Virus record (IMG/VR): IMGVR_UViG_3300009109_000194
Span: 1-41,916 of that record
Direction: 5' to 3' (one strand)
Length of the DNA: 41,916 nt
Origin: a virus
This document shows, piece after piece, positions 26,248 through 34,296 of the stretch. The notes under the pieces were generated by a model. The model was not told the DNA's origin, made no database searches, and saw only the letters and a list, made by a program, of their open reading frames with translations. Each line of letters starts with the position of its first letter. Within the stretch, counting starts at the first letter, position 1. The position numbers and the translations under genes were made by a program.

Positions 26248-27509
26248 GTGAATAACCTATCAAATTGTGTTTGTGTATTTTCATTTGAAGAACTATAAAC
26301 CCATATAGGCTCTACAAAACAGTCCTGCATATGCTCTTTGTCTCCGCCTTCCTCATTTTTCGGACGTTGTTTCATCCGCATACCAATTACTTCTTGTAAT
26401 GGCATATCAAGTGTTTCCATATATTTCGTCATGGGATCACATACTCTATGCCGTTTGTTTTTAATATTTGCGTCTATAATATTTACCGCTATTACTCCAG
26501 TATTAGGATTTATTACTTTATTAATACGATCCAATGTCTCAAACAAATAGTCGCTTAACCAATCATAAAAGTCATCATACTTAACCCAACTCTGATTTTC
26601 CTCTGCAATACCCTCGGCATATCGCTCCGTGCAAAAATATGGAGGACTAGTAAATGCTAAATCATAATTTAATTGTGGCCAATTCATCGTTTCACTGGCT
26701 CTGAGATATATTAGTACCTCTTTACTGCCTGAAAAGTGGAAGTAGTCATCACCTATTTGGTTTGACCAAGTATTGCCTAATGCTTCTTCATAAAATATAC
26801 ATTGAGACATATAATTTTGGAATGTTTGCGGATTTGGATCACATCCAACATAAGTGTGAGCATTGCTTGCCCAAAACCCAGCAAGCCTATCTCCCCAACC
26901 GCAACTGCTGTCTAATATTGTTTTAGCATTAAACCTGTTGTAAACATACTTTGCTACACTAGGTTTAAATTGTGTAGCAACATACGCACCGAGTCTAAAT
27001 GCCTCTCGCCACTTTGTTTCATCAACATACTTGACCATACCTTCACGCCAAAATGTCCAATTAAATTTGCGTAGTTTTTCCTCGTCGTTCCATACTGCTA
27101 TTGGACTGGGGTCTTTCCATCCATTACATTGCAGTCTGTTTTCCTGATGGAAATAGTTACTGATATCGTTATAGTAATGACCTAAATCAACTACATCCTT
27201 ACAGTATTGTTGTACCGAGTAGTCATAATCGTTAAACTTATCCGTAATATCTGTAGTGTATCCATATAGGAATTTATTGTGGTCACTGCTTCTTAATTTC
27301 AGAAATTTATCCGTAACTGTTTGTTCTGTTATTTGTTGTAATGGAAATGGTACTTCTTTCTCCACAATATATTTGGCAAGAGCGTCTATCGCTTCGCTCT
27401 TCTCAAATTTACTCTTAAAGTCTTTCCACTCGTCCGCAGAAAAAACGGGCAACCCACTAGGGGTCGCCCGCTCCTCCAATACCGATCTTGCGCCGGTTTC
27501 TTTTACCAT
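26244..27509 (-). CDS. SAM-dependent DNA-methyltransferase-like protein
   Basis: 421 residues. A 190-residue N-terminal domain of unknown fold (with Trp-rich segments such as FNWTFWREGMVKYV) precedes a methyltransferase core: motif I ILDSSCGWGDRLAG (about 198-211), YVGCDPNP (220-227), and catalytic motif TSPPYFCTERYAE (287-299), as in N6-adenine or N4-cytosine amino-methyltransferases. Motif order (SAM site before catalytic site) is that of alpha/gamma-type enzymes. It probably modifies phage DNA or a nucleotide. The ATG at 27509 overlaps the upstream gene by 7 nt. A GC-rich hairpin followed by a T-tract lies within codons 14-24 (see 27440-27470). Confidence 0.82.
   Translation of the reverse strand: MVKETGARSVLEERATPSGLPVFSADEWKDFKSKFEKSEAIDALAKYIVEKEVPFPLQQITEQTVTDKFLKLRSSDHNKFLYGYTTDITDKFNDYDYSVQQYCKDVVDLGHYYNDISNYFHQENRLQCNGWKDPSPIAVWNDEEKLRKFNWTFWREGMVKYVDETKWREAFRLGAYVATQFKPSVAKYVYNRFNAKTILDSSCGWGDRLAGFWASNAHTYVGCDPNPQTFQNYMSQCIFYEEALGNTWSNQIGDDYFHFSGSKEVLIYLRASETMNWPQLNYDLAFTSPPYFCTERYAEGIAEENQSWVKYDDFYDWLSDYLFETLDRINKVINPNTGVIAVNIIDANIKNKRHRVCDPMTKYMETLDMPLQEVIGMRMKQRPKNEEGGDKEHMQDCFVEPIWVYSSSNENTQTQFDRLFT
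27440..27470 (-). terminator. Intrinsic terminator inside the methyltransferase reading frame
   Basis: On the minus strand a hairpin CGGGC-g-ACCC-ctagt-GGGT-t-GCCCG is followed at once by six T (complement of A 27440-27445). The stems pair 27446-27450 with 27466-27470 and 27452-27455 with 27461-27464. This meets the sequence definition of a rho-independent terminator. It starts about 33 nt after the stop of the FG-GAP gene, and within codons 14-24 of the methyltransferase, which has no later ATG before residue 158. Confidence 0.72.
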
Positions 27510-29596
27510 GTCCCTTTATATATTGCCATTACTTTGGCATTATCTTCACCACGGTAATGATTATAATCACTAGCGTAACTCAACTGCAGGTTGAACGTGC
27601 TAGATTTACTTACCGCTGTTGTGTAGGACATTGTGTAGTCGATTTCTCGACCGTCTGGTGTCATGTCTGCTATTACGCCATCAAAGTGTAACGCACCACG
27701 CTCTATCCTGAGGGGTTGTGAAACACCAAATTTAACGGCTGAATCCTCATCTATGGCATAATCAGCACTAACACCAAATCCCATAGCATGGAAGTCGTCC
27801 ATGCCCTTAACATATCCATAACCAGCATCACCCTGTGCCAATGCGTAAGTCATGTTACCACTTAAAGTCCAATCTTTAATACTCTTAGAGCGCCGTATGT
27901 TAATGTATCGAGACTCTAAATTTGACATATTAAGCAAACTCTGTCCTGGTGCCCAGCCAAGTAGTGTGTTGTCAGTAGCGACTGCTATATCAGTAGCACC
28001 AAACGACATGCCTGCTACAAAGTCTTCTACTTGGCCGTATTCATCAGGCTGTCCTATGCCAAAGTTGAATGAGTTATCTTTACCAAACTCAAATGCTTTA
28101 AACATAGTTGTGTCATTAAATGAGAAGCCAACATTATTGCTATTAATAATGCTATTGTTCATGACACTTAACTGATCCTTAACAAAACCCAACTGCCAAA
28201 AACGATCGCCTCTGCTACCGGCTTCACGTTGAGCAGTATTGTTATTGTTCTTTTTATTACCAGTAATATCGTTCACTTTTACTTTGATTTGGCCAGTACT
28301 ACCACCTGGTGATAATAATGTTCCAAAAGTGCCATCTTGGTATACAACAATCCAATCTAATCGGCGATCACCATTAGCATGAACTGGCATAAGCATTCCA
28401 TTCATACCTGCTTTAGGTATCCCAGCAAAAATAGGAGTTCCAAGTCTGCGGAAAGTACCGTTGCCATTGTTTAACCAAATGCCACCATGCTGAGTTCCTA
28501 CACTACCTCCAAAATTTCTGTAGTGATTGACATATAAGTCTTTATGGCCATCACCATTAATATCTAGCAACCTTGGCGGATGTCCTTTTGACCAAGACCC
28601 AACTATTGCACCAATATTGAACTGTTGTTTTTTGTGTAATTTACCGCCACCTCTGGTATATACTCTCATCCAACTATTCTGTGTGCAATCATCACCACAC
28701 TCGCCATATACAAGTAAGTCATTACCGTTTTTAAGTATTAACCTGCCGTACATTGCTCCTGGGCCACCTGGCAATTTCTGTATTACAGTAAAATTTTTCC
28801 CGCCATGATTTTTCCATACAGTTAGACCACCACCAGGAACTACGCCACCGCCACTTAATTGATGAGCAGTTGGTCGTGCCTCTCCAACAGTAATCATTTC
28901 CTTATAACCATCACCATCTAAATCTAGAAAAGCACCAGTAAATGCGCCAGTATTTCCTGACCATACACCTAAACTTTGTGCTATGCCATTACCTGGATGA
29001 TTACCAAATGCTCCTGGTTGGAAATTAGAAAATATTGAAGTCCCTGCCTTAAACGTAATTAAGTCCAGTTTTCCATCTTTATCTATATCTTCAACGAGTG
29101 CATGATGCATTACTGCCCTGACACCAGAGAACGGTACGCAATTGCTACTAGTGCAATTGAGTGGCGTCATTACGTCATCGGTGTATGGGTTGCCGTGCCC
29201 TACAATAATTGCTCGTTTAGAAAAGTAATCTCCATACCATTCTGTTGTAAGATTACGAATAGATCCACCCCTCCATTGCACATGATAAGAGCCATCAGGC
29301 CTACTCATAAAAACAAAAGGCCTAACAATTGGACTCACACTGTGATTTCTATTCCACGAGTAAGCAGATTGTAGATTTAACACATCACTCTTGCCATCAC
29401 CATTCCAATCACGTGAAACGTAATTGTTATGATCATACACATATTTCCATATATTGGGAATGTTTCCATGCCCTGCTTTGAATGAATAATTGTTACTCAA
29501 ACCTCCAGCATGTGCATCAAATGGCATAAACAACCCTAACACCAATACAACACCTACAGCATACAAATACAACATCGACAATGAAATCTTCTTCAT
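27503..29596 (-). CDS. Exported FG-GAP/VCBS-repeat protein with autotransporter-like C-terminus
   Basis: 697 residues. A signal peptide (hydrophobic core LYAVGVVLVLGLF, cut after AHA at about 30) is followed by FG-GAP-type calcium loops: DWNGDGKSD near 63, DIDKDGKLD near 170, DLDGDGYKE near 222, DINGDGHKD near 345, and NGNGTF. The C-terminal 200 residues are Gly- and Asn-rich strands; the ending (VKFGVSQPLRIERGALHF, EIDYTMSYT, then VMAIYKGTW) resembles the C-terminal barrel-like region of S8-type autotransporter proteins. It is probably secreted or surface-exposed on the infected cell, or a virion fibre. AGGAAATGA-like sequence precedes the start. Function unknown; a lectin or adhesin role is the simplest reading. 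Confidence 0.82.
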   Translation of the reverse strand: MKKISLSMLYLYAVGVVLVLGLFMPFDAHAGGLSNNYSFKAGHGNIPNIWKYVYDHNNYVSRDWNGDGKSDVLNLQSAYSWNRNHSVSPIVRPFVFMSRPDGSYHVQWRGGSIRNLTTEWYGDYFSKRAIIVGHGNPYTDDVMTPLNCTSSNCVPFSGVRAVMHHALVEDIDKDGKLDLITFKAGTSIFSNFQPGAFGNHPGNGIAQSLGVWSGNTGAFTGAFLDLDGDGYKEMITVGEARPTAHQLSGGGVVPGGGLTVWKNHGGKNFTVIQKLPGGPGAMYGRLILKNGNDLLVYGECGDDCTQNSWMRVYTRGGGKLHKKQQFNIGAIVGSWSKGHPPRLLDINGDGHKDLYVNHYRNFGGSVGTQHGGIWLNNGNGTFRRLGTPIFAGIPKAGMNGMLMPVHANGDRRLDWIVVYQDGTFGTLLSPGGSTGQIKVKVNDITGNKKNNNNTAQREAGSRGDRFWQLGFVKDQLSVMNNSIINSNNVGFSFNDTTMFKAFEFGKDNSFNFGIGQPDEYGQVEDFVAGMSFGATDIAVATDNTLLGWAPGQSLLNMSNLESRYINIRRSKSIKDWTLSGNMTYALAQGDAGYGYVKGMDDFHAMGFGVSADYAIDEDSAVKFGVSQPLRIERGALHFDGVIADMTPDGREIDYTMSYTTAVSKSSTFNLQLSYASDYNHYRGEDNAKVMAIYKGTW

Positions 29597-29610
29597 TTCC
29601 TTAACCTCGT

Positions 29611-29829
29611 TTATCTTTCTAAAATTACAAAAGAACCAAAATTACTATCAAAGACCTGAAGCAAGTTTTCATAATCACTTGACATCATTTCTTTAATAAT
29701 CTTTTCAGAATCAAGTCCCAACTGTCTTGCAAAACGTTCTGCGTAGGCCATTAATGCATATGCATTACCATCAGGCCCTGTGATATCAATCACAAGTTCT
29801 TTTTTGCGTCGTTTTTTACGAATTGTCAT
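29611..29829 (-). CDS. Small conserved marine-phage protein
   Basis: 72 residues. Basic start (MTIRKKRRKKEL) followed by VIDITGPDGNAYALMAYAERFARQLG and a C-terminal DYENLLQVFDSNFGSFVILE segment. I recall this compact family in many marine T4-like phages, usually close to the VWA gene as here; function unknown. It lies 20 nt downstream of the VWA gene. Confidence 0.8.
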   Translation of the reverse strand: MTIRKKRRKKELVIDITGPDGNAYALMAYAERFARQLGLDSEKIIKEMMSSDYENLLQVFDSNFGSFVILER

Positions 29830-29849
29830 TACTTTACACTCAATTTGGT

Positions 29850-31139
29850 TTATGACATGTGGGTTTCGTAGTAAGCATGGGCACCAAACGGCGGTACCGG
29901 TGCTCCTTCAATGCGGTGAGTGTGTATTATAAAACAAGTGTCACAATACTTCTCATCGCCCCATGAACCCCACGGATAACCATCTGTGAACATAACTAAC
30001 TTCTTAGGTTCAATGGCATTCTCTTTTAGATACTCGTATACTGCTTCAAAAGAAGTTCCACCGCCACCAACTATTTCATAACTGTGAATGTCATGTAAGT
30101 TGTCGGCAGTAAAATCCGCTTCATTATATACTTCAGTATCAAAGCAGAAGACCTTAATGTTAAACGTAGTGTAGGCGTCCATAATGCCTTTAATCTCTGA
30201 GAGGAAATCACGCACCATGTCTTCGCTTATGCTACCGCTAACATCAATAGCAACTACTAAATCAATCGTTTCGTCTGGAACCATACCCGGCAACATAACG
30301 CCCGTATGCCACGCCTTGCGATTGGGTCGCATCCAACTAAAATCACTTTTAATGGTGCTCTTAATTTGGACGTCCAACAAATCCCGCCAGTTCATTTTGG
30401 GCTCGGTTAATTCCTTAATCATCCGAGCAACACCAGCAGGAATATTTCCAGCACCAGCAGTCTGTGCGGCACTGAGAATTGCTTCTTTCATTTCGTCCTT
30501 AATCTCTTTACGCTCTTGGTCGGAAAGGACTGGCCGATCACCTGCGCCCTGCTCATCACCACTGCCACCACCCTCACCATCATCATCAAGGTGGTCGTCA
30601 AGGACTTTGTCGAGCAGATCTTCTATGTCAATCTTCTCAACATTTTCGTATAAGTCGTCATATACTTCTTCAAACGACTGGCCGTAGTATTTGGAATCGT
30701 GTATAATGGGAACCACATCAATTGGCTCACCAATTTTGTGCTGTATCAAATCACCATTTACGCAGTAGTCTGCGGCAATGTTTGATAACTGCCCATCACG
30801 CTCGCCTCTGCGACCAATGTGATCATACACTACGTGAAGGACTTCGTGCCCAAACAGAAACTCTATCTGTTTCGGCGATAATTGTTTCAGGAACTTCGTG
30901 TTATAGTAAAACCTACGGCCATCTGTAGCGGCGGTAGGCAACCATCTATCAGCATTTACGAGTGTCAGGCGTGTAGCCAAATTACCGAAAAACGGCTCTT
31001 TGAGCAACAGCCCAATTCGTGCTGTAGTAAGGGACTCTCGAATTTCTTTATCAAGATCCCAGTCAGTTTCAAACCCAATCTCTAGATTAGGATTCTTTGC
31101 TAATTTGCTATCAGCGGTAGTTGAACTTGGGGAGGTCAT
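29850..31139 (-). CDS. VWA-domain protein with N-terminal HExxH-like motif (DUF2201-like)
   Basis: 429 residues. The N-terminal domain has FLFGHEVLHVVYDHIGRR (His-Glu-x-x-His at 98-102), as in putative metallopeptidase-like DUF2201 proteins. An acidic linker (HLDDDGEGGGSGDE) follows. The C-terminal von Willebrand A domain has the MIDAS motif VAIDVSGSIS (D299, S301, S303), GGGGTSFEAVYEYL and MFTDGYPWG. It forms the classic pair with the MoxR ATPase at 31277-32404: such pairs act as chaperone-like assembly machines. Marine T4-like phages carry them, though their target is unknown. Its own promoter lies at 31169-31222. Confidence 0.88.
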   Translation of the reverse strand: MTSPSSTTADSKLAKNPNLEIGFETDWDLDKEIRESLTTARIGLLLKEPFFGNLATRLTLVNADRWLPTAATDGRRFYYNTKFLKQLSPKQIEFLFGHEVLHVVYDHIGRRGERDGQLSNIAADYCVNGDLIQHKIGEPIDVVPIIHDSKYYGQSFEEVYDDLYENVEKIDIEDLLDKVLDDHLDDDGEGGGSGDEQGAGDRPVLSDQERKEIKDEMKEAILSAAQTAGAGNIPAGVARMIKELTEPKMNWRDLLDVQIKSTIKSDFSWMRPNRKAWHTGVMLPGMVPDETIDLVVAIDVSGSISEDMVRDFLSEIKGIMDAYTTFNIKVFCFDTEVYNEADFTADNLHDIHSYEIVGGGGTSFEAVYEYLKENAIEPKKLVMFTDGYPWGSWGDEKYCDTCFIIHTHRIEGAPVPPFGAHAYYETHMS

Positions 31140-31168
31140 ATGTCTATATTACCATTTAATATACTTAT

Positions 31169-31222
31169 ATTATAGCATTTATCTGCTAATCTGTCACGGA
31201 AAATAGTGCTGTAAGTGCTTGA
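31169..31222 (-). promoter_or_regulatory. Sigma70 promoter with upstream box, for the VWA gene
   Basis: Minus strand: extended -10 TGCTATAAT (core 31169-31174), 17-bp spacer, -35 GTGACA (31192-31197), and the 11-bp box TCAAGCACTTA (31212-31222), whose inner edge is 14 bp from the -35. The predicted transcript starts about 22 nt before the VWA ATG. The box and spacing recur in two other promoters of the window. Confidence 0.75.
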
Positions 31223-31225
31223 ATT

Positions 31226-31265
31226 GGCAGGCAGTACTGAGGCATTGCGCCCGTTCCTGCCTGCC
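31226..31265 (-). terminator. Stem-loop after the MoxR gene
   Basis: GGCAGGCAG (31226-31234) pairs perfectly with CTGCCTGCC (31257-31265) around 22 nt; the loop has GGCATTGCGCCC, also found in the terminator at 34631-34653. It lies 11 nt after the MoxR stop. The following minus-strand sequence (AATTCAAGC) is not T-rich, so it may be an mRNA-end protector, a weak terminator or an anti-read-through element. Confidence 0.5.
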
Positions 31266-31276
31266 TCCCAAGTATC

Positions 31277-32404
31277 CTATGCCTCCATTGCCGAAATGAC
31301 GTATTTTCCAAACCGCTTGTGGAACTCATCAAACGACTTGAGTTTACCAGGCACTAGCGGCAGGTTGTAGTTCGTAAGGGCCATTTTCGCGCCCATTACC
31401 GTCACCTCTGTAAGGAAGTTATCCATCATGAAACGGAAGAAGTTGTCGCACATTGCATGCCATTCCTTACCAGGATTCTGCTTCTTGGCCTTCTTGTAGG
31501 AATCACGCAACTCGTAACACATCGAGATGGTTAGCGAGTACATTGCAGACACTTCTTTCACTTCAAGTTTGGTCACCGTGCCGTCAAGTATATCTGACGG
31601 GTTGGGCAATTTGCCTGAATGCTTTCGGTGAGCGTTAAACTTGACAGCCAGGCCTTCACCAACCGTACCAGCAACCAAGTCTGTGATTTCGCTCTCCGTC
31701 ATATCCGGATCGCCATCTTCTTCCTGAAGTAACTCACTCACAAACACCCAGGATCGCGGTGTGGCAAACGAGCGTTCGTTGCTACCCGCATCAAAATTGT
31801 AGAGATCGTTCTTTGAGAAGGTCAGGTAACCCAACACATCGGGATGAATCTGATGTTCAACTGCCCACTCCTGCCACGTATCAAAATCTGCGGACACTTC
31901 AACATGGACGAAACGGTTTGCCAACGGGGAGGGCATTCTGTAAGTGACGCCACGGTCAGTCTCACGGTTCCCTGCCGCTACGATAACACAGTTATCGGGC
32001 AATTTGTAAGTACCAATTCGTCCGTTGAGCACCAACTGATAAGCGGCGGCCTGAGTTGCCATCGGAGCAGAGTTTAACTCGTCCAAAAACAATATGACGA
32101 TGTCGTGTTCTGCGGCCTGTTCCGCTGTGGGAAGATCCACAGGGTGTGCCCAGGACATTGTATTCGCGGCCTGGTTGTAATACGGAATACCACGCAAGTC
32201 GGTGGGTTCCATCAAAGCCATACGCAGGTCGATAAGCCAACCATTCTTAAAAGAGCCAGTAATCTGCTCCATAAGGTCACTCTTACCAATGCCTGGCGGC
32301 CCCCATACAAATATTGGTCGCTTCCGCTTCATTGCGCGGCGGATTGACTTCTCCGCTCCACGCAGGGTGACGGTGCGAACTTCGGCTTGTGCTGATTGTG
32401 CCAT
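31277..32404 (-). CDS. MoxR-family AAA+ ATPase
   Basis: 375 residues. Walker A GPPGIGKS at 35-42, Walker B ILFLDEL at 104-110, a sensor-1 AAGNRETDRG block and SPLANRFVHVEV with the arginine-finger region. It contains the ATPase core and a C-terminal lid, and lacks a second AAA module. MoxR proteins work with VWA partners; its partner is the gene immediately downstream (29850-31139). AGAGGAAAAAC precedes the ATG. The gene is visibly GC-richer than the left half of the window, suggesting different codon selection or origin. Probably assists virion or host-complex maturation. Confidence 0.9.
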   Translation of the reverse strand: MAQSAQAEVRTVTLRGAEKSIRRAMKRKRPIFVWGPPGIGKSDLMEQITGSFKNGWLIDLRMALMEPTDLRGIPYYNQAANTMSWAHPVDLPTAEQAAEHDIVILFLDELNSAPMATQAAAYQLVLNGRIGTYKLPDNCVIVAAGNRETDRGVTYRMPSPLANRFVHVEVSADFDTWQEWAVEHQIHPDVLGYLTFSKNDLYNFDAGSNERSFATPRSWVFVSELLQEEDGDPDMTESEITDLVAGTVGEGLAVKFNAHRKHSGKLPNPSDILDGTVTKLEVKEVSAMYSLTISMCYELRDSYKKAKKQNPGKEWHAMCDNFFRFMMDNFLTEVTVMGAKMALTNYNLPLVPGKLKSFDEFHKRFGKYVISAMEA

Positions 32405-32425
32405 AGTTTTTCCTCTTACTTGGGT

Positions 32426-32836
32426 TTACAAAATGCCTTTCCGCCCAGCGGAATAGCCTTTGAGATAAACGGTGCCATACTCATTTACACAACTGGCACC
32501 AATATCTTCTGCGAAAATATTGCCACGGACACCATTTTTCACGGGAGCCTTCCAACTACCCTTCAAAATGTCGCCGTTCTCCATATTCACGAACGTGTGA
32601 ACAGTAGTCTGGCCGTACTCAACTCCAGTGTTCTCTTCGCCAACAATGTCAGGATCGCCATTTTTCCAGTGACGGTGCATTGTAACGACTTTCGCGTATT
32701 TCTTGCCAAAAATGACGTCAACTTCGTTGGAAGGACCATGGGTGTATCCCATCAATTTCCAGTAATTGTCATTCATGGTTTGGACCATACTTACATATTC
32801 AACTATGCGGTCCATCATTTCTCGTTCGGGTATCAT
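32426..32836 (-). CDS. Conserved phage protein upstream of MoxR
   Basis: 136 residues, not recognised by function. An N-terminal helical half (MDRIVEYVSMVQTMNDNYW) and a beta-rich second half with VHTFVNMENGDILKGSW and NGVRGNIFAEDIGASCV, a pattern I associate with small marine-phage proteins that follow an early promoter. Cytosolic, GC-richer than average. The promoter at 32875-32927 directs it, with a ribosome site AGGAACC. It is probably the first gene of a moxR transcription unit (21-nt gap). Confidence 0.75.
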   Translation of the reverse strand: MIPEREMMDRIVEYVSMVQTMNDNYWKLMGYTHGPSNEVDVIFGKKYAKVVTMHRHWKNGDPDIVGEENTGVEYGQTTVHTFVNMENGDILKGSWKAPVKNGVRGNIFAEDIGASCVNEYGTVYLKGYSAGRKGIL

Positions 32837-32874
32837 ATACTTGGGTTCCTATTGATTCCTTAACTTGTTCTACT

Positions 32875-32927
32875 ATTATAGCAGATTCCTGTCAGAAGTC
32901 TACCTTTTTGGGCCGATAAGTGCTTGA
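32875..32927 (-). promoter_or_regulatory. Sigma70 promoter with upstream box, for the MoxR unit
   Basis: Minus strand: extended -10 TGCTATAAT (core 32875-32880), 16-bp spacer, -35 TAGACT (32897-32902), and upstream box TCAAGCACTTA (32917-32927), exactly 14 bp from the -35 element. Same layout as the promoters at 31169 and 37943. It lies in the 165-nt gap shared with the divergent gene at 33002. Confidence 0.78.
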
Positions 32928-32977
32928 TTTCATTGATTTTTCACATTTTTTTAAGTCATTGATTTTAAAGGCTTTTT
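32915..32977. repeat. Intergenic repeat, copy 1 (about 62 bp)
   Basis: Plus-strand reading begins TAAGTGCTTGATTTCATTGA and ends TTGATTTTAAAGG. It aligns along its length, with one indel, with 37983-38045. Each copy holds two box-like sequences about 35 bp apart; here the second is degenerate (TAAGTCATTGA at 32952-32962). It lies upstream of the promoter at 32875 and ends 25 nt before the divergent gene at 33002, so it may control both directions. Confidence 0.75.
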
Positions 32978-33001
32978 TCGATCTGGGTAAATATTGATGT
33001 T

Positions 33002-33724
33002 ATGACACAACAGATCTGGGTTCACGACAGGCTCGATGAAGCATTGCCATTCTGTGTTCAGACCATAGGCAAGAATGGTAGTACTCGATTACACAAGTGG
33101 CTAAACCATTACGAATTTACAAATGCCCGATGGGATTTTGTCGGCAATCACGATATCTATAAGCATTTTCCTACCTATGTTTTTATACAAGATCCTATCG
33201 ATAGATTCGTAAAAGGATTCGCTGAACTAATTAGTAATTTGCGGCCTGCTTATGATGTAGGTTCACAAGCAGGAGATCCTACCAATATAATAGCATCACC
33301 AGCATCAGAGCATGTTAATATTAAGGAAGTATTAAATAAAATGCCTACAGATGCTGTAGATGCATTTTTATTTCATTTTCTTCAACATTTAGATATGTAC
33401 ATGCGTGATTATCATCTTAAATTACAGATTAGTATATTAACATCATTGTCTAGTTTTAATTTAGAATATGAAGTATTAAAGATAGACGATATAGATAACT
33501 TTCACAATATAGCTAAAGAAAAACACGCCCAACATTTTGCTGAGCGTGTTGATGGACATGCTAATGGATTAATACCTATTGATCCAGAGCGTGTAGAAGA
33601 TTCTGACCGCCAATTTATAGAAGATCGTGTTCACAAAATCTTAGTTGACCATTTAGATGGTGAACTCTCGGCTATCCGAGAGTATCTCTTACCTGATTTG
33701 GGTTTGTGGGATCTTCTTAATTAA
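33002..33724 (+). CDS. Sulfotransferase-family-2-like protein
   Basis: 240 residues. QTIGKNGSTRLHKWL at 20-34 resembles the 5'-phosphosulfate loop, and YVFIQDPIDRFVKGFAELI at 59-77 strongly resembles the RDPVERFVSGF 3'-phosphate motif of carbohydrate sulfotransferases, except that the usual Arg is Gln (Q63). This weakens the case for PAPS binding. The rest is helical. It is an isolated plus-strand gene that starts in the divergent gap with the MoxR unit and overlaps the convergent gene by 8 nt. The sequence GGTAAATATT lies before the start, but I see no convincing promoter. A short GC hairpin is inside the 3' end (33665-33682). Confidence 0.65.
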   Translation: MTQQIWVHDRLDEALPFCVQTIGKNGSTRLHKWLNHYEFTNARWDFVGNHDIYKHFPTYVFIQDPIDRFVKGFAELISNLRPAYDVGSQAGDPTNIIASPASEHVNIKEVLNKMPTDAVDAFLFHFLQHLDMYMRDYHLKLQISILTSLSSFNLEYEVLKIDDIDNFHNIAKEKHAQHFAERVDGHANGLIPIDPERVEDSDRQFIEDRVHKILVDHLDGELSAIREYLLPDLGLWDLLN

Positions 33725-34211
33725 TACACATTCCTTTAAATGATTCGCACTCCCATGCCCACCAGTGATTTGCCCTTTTTGGGTCACCAGTATCTCTATC
33801 AAAAGGAATATCTATATTAGATGTTTTCGAAATATGTTTATAAGCATCACGTGGTATTGCAAAATAGTAAAATTTATTTTGCTTGCGTTCGTAAACTTGA
33901 ATACGTAGTGTACCAGTTTTTCCGGAAACGCTTGTTATTGGAGCGCCGTATTGTCTTCCATAATTATGTGTTCGAGCAGATGCCATTTTACAATCAGAAC
34001 CATCACTTAAATCTGCCTGATCTTCTGATATAACTTTATACTTGCCTACTTTTGCCACAGCGTTTTCAAAACAAGTACTAACCTCTAATAGACCGCCTTC
34101 TAATAGCAATCTTACTGTTTTCTTATCATAACTGCGCCACTTTGGTAGATACTTCATGAAATTTTTAAAATGGGCAATTTCTAAATGAAGGACATCGCCT
34201 TTTGTTGCCAT
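33717..34211 (-). CDS. Unknown conserved phage protein
   Basis: 164 residues. Helical first 40 residues, then a long beta-rich part with SDGSDCKMASARTHNYG and TGTLRIQVYERKQNKFYYFAIP, followed by DAYKHI and a Trp-rich end (ANHWWAWECE). The RIQVYERKQNKFYYFAI block looks like a beta core of a small endonuclease-like or RNA-binding fold, but I cannot name it. It is the last of a short minus-strand run and overlaps the convergent sulfotransferase-like gene by 8 nt. Confidence 0.72.
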   Translation of the reverse strand: MATKGDVLHLEIAHFKNFMKYLPKWRSYDKKTVRLLLEGGLLEVSTCFENAVAKVGKYKVISEDQADLSDGSDCKMASARTHNYGRQYGAPITSVSGKTGTLRIQVYERKQNKFYYFAIPRDAYKHISKTSNIDIPFDRDTGDPKRANHWWAWECESFKGMCIN

Positions 34212-34296
34212 AATATTTCGCTAATGTGGCGTGTTGTCTTCTATTAAAGAAAAACGTGTAATGCCATTACTAACATTACGAGACACAATGCTTCCA

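Noticed and set aside
31141-31276. A small RNA gene in the gap between the VWA and MoxR genes.
   Set aside because: The gap is explained by promoter, upstream box and hairpin, with no room for a separate transcript.
32978-33001. Sequence GGTAAATATTG before the gene at 33002 as a late promoter.
   Set aside because: It differs from NATAAATA in the core, so I do not annotate it.
33665-33682. Hairpin CTCTCGG-ctat-CCGAGAG as terminator of the plus-strand gene.
   Set aside because: It is inside the coding sequence and lacks a T-tract.
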